Positions 6,308-8,095 of a stretch of 8,095 nucleotides of DNA are shown here, in pieces. A program made the position numbers and the translations under genes. Under the pieces are notes generated by a model that ran no database searches, had not been told where the DNA came from, and saw nothing but the letters and a program-made list of their open reading frames with translations. The DNA comes from Hymenobacter sp. (GTDB lineage: Bacteria; Bacteroidota; Bacteroidia; Cytophagales; Hymenobacteraceae). The stretch spans positions 1-8,095 of the forward strand of contig JANYFQ010000153.1 in NCBI GenBank assembly GCA_025362615.1, given 5' to 3'. Position 1 is the first letter of the stretch. Each line of letters opens with the position of its first letter.

Positions 6308-6496
6308 GCTGTTACGTGGGGTCGGTTTGGCGCGGGCCTCCTGGCCCGTGCCGGCTACTAACGGGCCGCTGGCCCGTACCCCAGGCCGAAATCGTTCGCT
6401 CGTCCAACACGCATCGTTCAACGATTGGGTCCAGAGGCCCCCAAAGTAGTCGGCACGGGCCTGGAGGCCCGCGCCAGAACGCCCCCGCGTAACAGC
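6308..6496. repeat. 189-bp composite inverted-repeat element upstream of maf
   Basis: Arms 6308-6359 and 6445-6496 are inverted copies with no gaps: 46 of 52 positions pair, and three of the six mismatches would be G-U in RNA. Each arm holds its own palindrome of the form CGGGCC-N4-GGCCCG (6333-6348 and 6456-6471), and a third copy (CGGGCC-GCT-GGCCCG, 6362-6376) sits in the loop. The loop also has AATCGTT/AACGATT at 6390-6396 and 6420-6426. The element fills most of the 303-bp gap between the kinase and maf. There is no open frame of note and no clear target duplication. It could be a non-autonomous mobile element or a REP-type structure that also folds in RNA. Confidence 0.85.
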
Positions 6497-6528
6497 AGTT
6501 ACTTAACACCCTACCACGCAACCCCATC

Positions 6529-7122
6529 ATGCGCCTTATCCTCGCCTCGAACTCGCCGCGCCGCAAGCAGCTGCTCACCGATTTGGGCCTGCCCTTTGAG
6601 GTGCGCCTGCGCGAAGTGGACGAAGAATTTCCGCCCCACCTGCGCCGCGCCGAAGTGGCCGAATACCTCGCCGCCCGCAAGGCCGCCGCCTACGCCCCCG
6701 ACTTGGCCGCCGACGAATGCCTGCTCACCGCCGACACCATCGTGTGCCTCGACGACGACGTGCTCAACAAGCCCGCCGATGCGGCCGAAGCCACCGCCAT
6801 GCTCACCCGCCTGCAAGGCCGCGCCCACGCCGTGTACACCGGCGTGTGCCTGCTGGCCGGGGCCGCCGGGCCGGGCCAGCGCCGGGTGGTGTTCAGCGAC
6901 TACACCACGGTGCATTTCCGCGCCCTCTCACCGCCCGAAATTGCCTACTACATCGCCCGCTGCCAGCCCTTCGACAAAGCCGGGGCCTACGGGGCGCAGG
7001 ACTGGATTGGCCTGGCCGGCATCACCCGCATCGAGGGGTCGTACTTCACCGTCATGGGCCTGCCCACGCACCGGGTCTGGGACGAGCTGGGCCGGCTGGG
7101 ATACCCGTTGTTGGGCGCGTAA
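6529..7122 (+). CDS. maf: Maf family nucleoside triphosphate pyrophosphatase (YhdE-like)
   Basis: A 197-residue cytosolic house-cleaning enzyme that hydrolyses non-canonical or excess nucleoside triphosphates to the monophosphate and pyrophosphate. The full set of Maf motifs is present: LASNSPRRKQLL (residues 5-16), the catalytic Asp69 in LLTADTIV, NKP (80-82), GRAHAVYTGV (97-106), FDKAGAYGAQ (148-157) and the closing GSYFTVMGLP (170-179). The DKAGAYGxQ form points to the dTTP/UTP-type subgroup (YhdE) rather than the YceF m7GTP type. Length is normal and the start is fixed by the MRLILASNSPRR beginning. A 36-bp gap follows the inverted-repeat element upstream; no good TAnnTTTG box is seen there. 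The TAA stop lies in the first bases of the downstream palindromic repeat. Confidence 0.95.
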   Translation: MRLILASNSPRRKQLLTDLGLPFEVRLREVDEEFPPHLRRAEVAEYLAARKAAAYAPDLAADECLLTADTIVCLDDDVLNKPADAAEATAMLTRLQGRAHAVYTGVCLLAGAAGPGQRRVVFSDYTTVHFRALSPPEIAYYIARCQPFDKAGAYGAQDWIGLAGITRIEGSYFTVMGLPTHRVWDELGRLGYPLLGA

Positions 7123-7247
7123 CGCGGGGTTGAAACCCGCGCAGGGCTGGGTAAAGGGGCCAAATGCGCGGGTTGGTAGCGCGGGTTTTCAACCCGCGCA
7201 GCGTCAGGCATAAGGCCGGCAACGCGCGGATTGAAAACCCGCGTTAC
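7119..7247. repeat. REPIN-like cluster of palindromic repeats between convergent genes
   Basis: Three related palindromes lie in 129 bp. Copy A (7119-7144) is GTAACGCGGGGTTGAAACCC followed by GCGCAG. Copy B (7176-7203) has a perfect 9-bp stem, GCGCGGGTT/AACCCGCGC, with a 3-nt loop. Copy C (7221-7247) is B's family in the opposite orientation and ends CCCGCGTTAC. A partial copy (GCGCGGGTTGG) is at 7166-7176. The outer ends GTAACGCGGG and CCCGCGTTAC are exact inverted copies. These ends carry the TAA stops of maf (7120-7122) and of the DUF885 gene (7244-7246, minus). No T-tract follows the hairpins, so they are not typical intrinsic terminators, though they could block 3' exonucleases. Confidence 0.85.
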
Positions 7248-8095
7248 TCCCCCATCAACACCCCGATGTACTGCACCGGGGCCGAGCCGTAGCTGAGAAA
7301 TTGCTCGTGAAACGCCTTCAACTCGAACTGCGTACCCTGCGCTTTTTTCCGGGCTTCGCGCAGGGCGTAAATTTCGGTGTAGCCGGTGAAGTAGCTGCTG
7401 AGTTGGGCCTGGCTCAGGGTGGCGCGGCGCCACTTGCCGGCGGCCTCGGCGGCTTCCTGAAAGCCCTCGGCCATGAGCATCTTTTTGCCGTCGGCTTCGG
7501 AAATGTGGTTCACCTGCACGGCGCGGTCGAGCACGGTGTTGAGGGTGGTGCGCAGGTTCCACTTGTCCCAGAGCAGCCACAGCTCGTCGGACTGCCGGCC
7601 GTAGCCTTCCTCCAGCATCATGCGCTCGGTGTACACGGCCCAGCCCTCAATCATGGCCCCGTTGCCGAAAATGCTTTTCACCAGCGAGGGCGAGCGGTTG
7701 GCGTACACGAGTTGGGTGTAGTGGCCCGGAATGGCCTCGTGGATGTTGAGAATCTGGAGGGTGTAGTCGTTGTATTCGCGCAGGTAGCTCTCGGCCTCGG
7801 CGGCGGTTTGGCTGGCCGGGATGGGCTCGACGTTGTAGTAGGTATTGGCCGTTTTGTCGTAGGGGCCGGGGGCCGAAATGCTGGCCCCCGCGCCGCCACC
7901 GCGCATGTAGAGCGGGCTCTCGCGCACCACCAGCGGCTTGCTGGGGTCCTGGGTCAGCAGCTTGTGTTCGTTCACGAAAGCCACGAGCGTGGGAATTTGC
8001 CGCTGCACGGCCGCCACAAACCCCTCGCGCGGGGCATGCTTGCGGGTAAGCTGGTCGATGACGCGGCGGATGAGCACCAGCGTGTCGGCCGGCAC
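7244..8095 (-). CDS. DUF885 family zinc-metallopeptidase-like protein (C-terminal part; 5' end outside window)
   Basis: The frame is open to the window's right edge, so only the last ~283 residues are present; members I know of are usually about 550-600 residues long. The reading starts at the edge with GTG, but that need not be a real start. The DUF885 signature is clear: NIHEAIPGHYTQ with an HExxxxH-type zinc site (His119, Glu120, His125 in the visible part), then GAMIEGWAVYTERMMLEEGY, where Glu150 is a likely third ligand. Also visible are a PGPYDKTANTYYN segment before the site and FTGYTEIYALREAR after it. Members are predicted metallopeptidases, often exported lipoproteins or signal-peptide proteins; the N-terminus needed to tell is missing. 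It converges on maf, with only the palindromic cluster between them, which also supplies its TAA stop. Confidence 0.88.
   Translation of the reverse strand: MPADTLVLIRRVIDQLTRKHAPREGFVAAVQRQIPTLVAFVNEHKLLTQDPSKPLVVRESPLYMRGGGAGASISAPGPYDKTANTYYNVEPIPASQTAAEAESYLREYNDYTLQILNIHEAIPGHYTQLVYANRSPSLVKSIFGNGAMIEGWAVYTERMMLEEGYGRQSDELWLLWDKWNLRTTLNTVLDRAVQVNHISEADGKKMLMAEGFQEAAEAAGKWRRATLSQAQLSSYFTGYTEIYALREARKKAQGTQFELKAFHEQFLSYGSAPVQYIGVLMGE

Noticed and set aside
7176..7203. Palindrome B as a bidirectional intrinsic terminator for maf and the DUF885 gene
   Set aside because: The stem is strong, but no T-tract follows on either strand, so it is recorded as a repeat only.

Overview
The window looks like chromosomal DNA from a GC-rich member of the Bacteroidota, most likely Hymenobacter or a close relative in the Cytophagales. 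This rests on three things: the very GC-rich coding sequence, a TAnnTTTG-type -7 box before the tRNA gene, and Bacteroidota-style proteins (a BBP2-type outer-membrane barrel, an OmpR-type regulator with a HAMP-poor kinase, and a secreted M28 peptidase with a PA domain). The assignment is by protein and promoter style only. No phage, plasmid, transposase or CRISPR gene is visible.

Layout, left to right. A helical protein of unknown function ends at 724 (its start lies outside the window). A short gap leads to a BBP2-family outer-membrane beta-barrel gene (742-1893). Next comes a self-contained tRNA-Asp(GTC) unit with its own promoter, a leader hairpin and a strong intrinsic terminator (about 1999-2203). 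A secreted M28 metallopeptidase, related to carboxypeptidase Q, is on the minus strand (2305-3762). Divergent from it is a two-component system: an OmpR/PhoB response regulator (4009-4698) and a membrane histidine kinase (4855-6225). These are followed by the Maf-type nucleotide pyrophosphatase gene (6529-7122). Convergent with maf is the 3' part of a DUF885 zinc-metallopeptidase-like gene (7244-8095, minus strand, cut by the window edge).

The protein-coding genes are ordinary housekeeping or envelope genes. I see no new defence or biosynthetic system. The unusual content is in the gaps. The regulator-kinase gap holds two opposed arrays of a 7-bp AT-rich repeat that can pair into a 32-bp stem with one mismatch. 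That stem contains both the regulator's stop codon and the kinase's start codon, which suggests an RNA switch or translational coupling device. maf is bracketed by two GC-rich palindromic elements. One is a 189-bp element with roughly 50-bp inverted arms. The other is a REPIN-like cluster whose two GTAAC ends supply the stop codons of both maf and the DUF885 gene. So at two separate junctions an intergenic repeat has become part of the reading frame boundaries of its neighbours.
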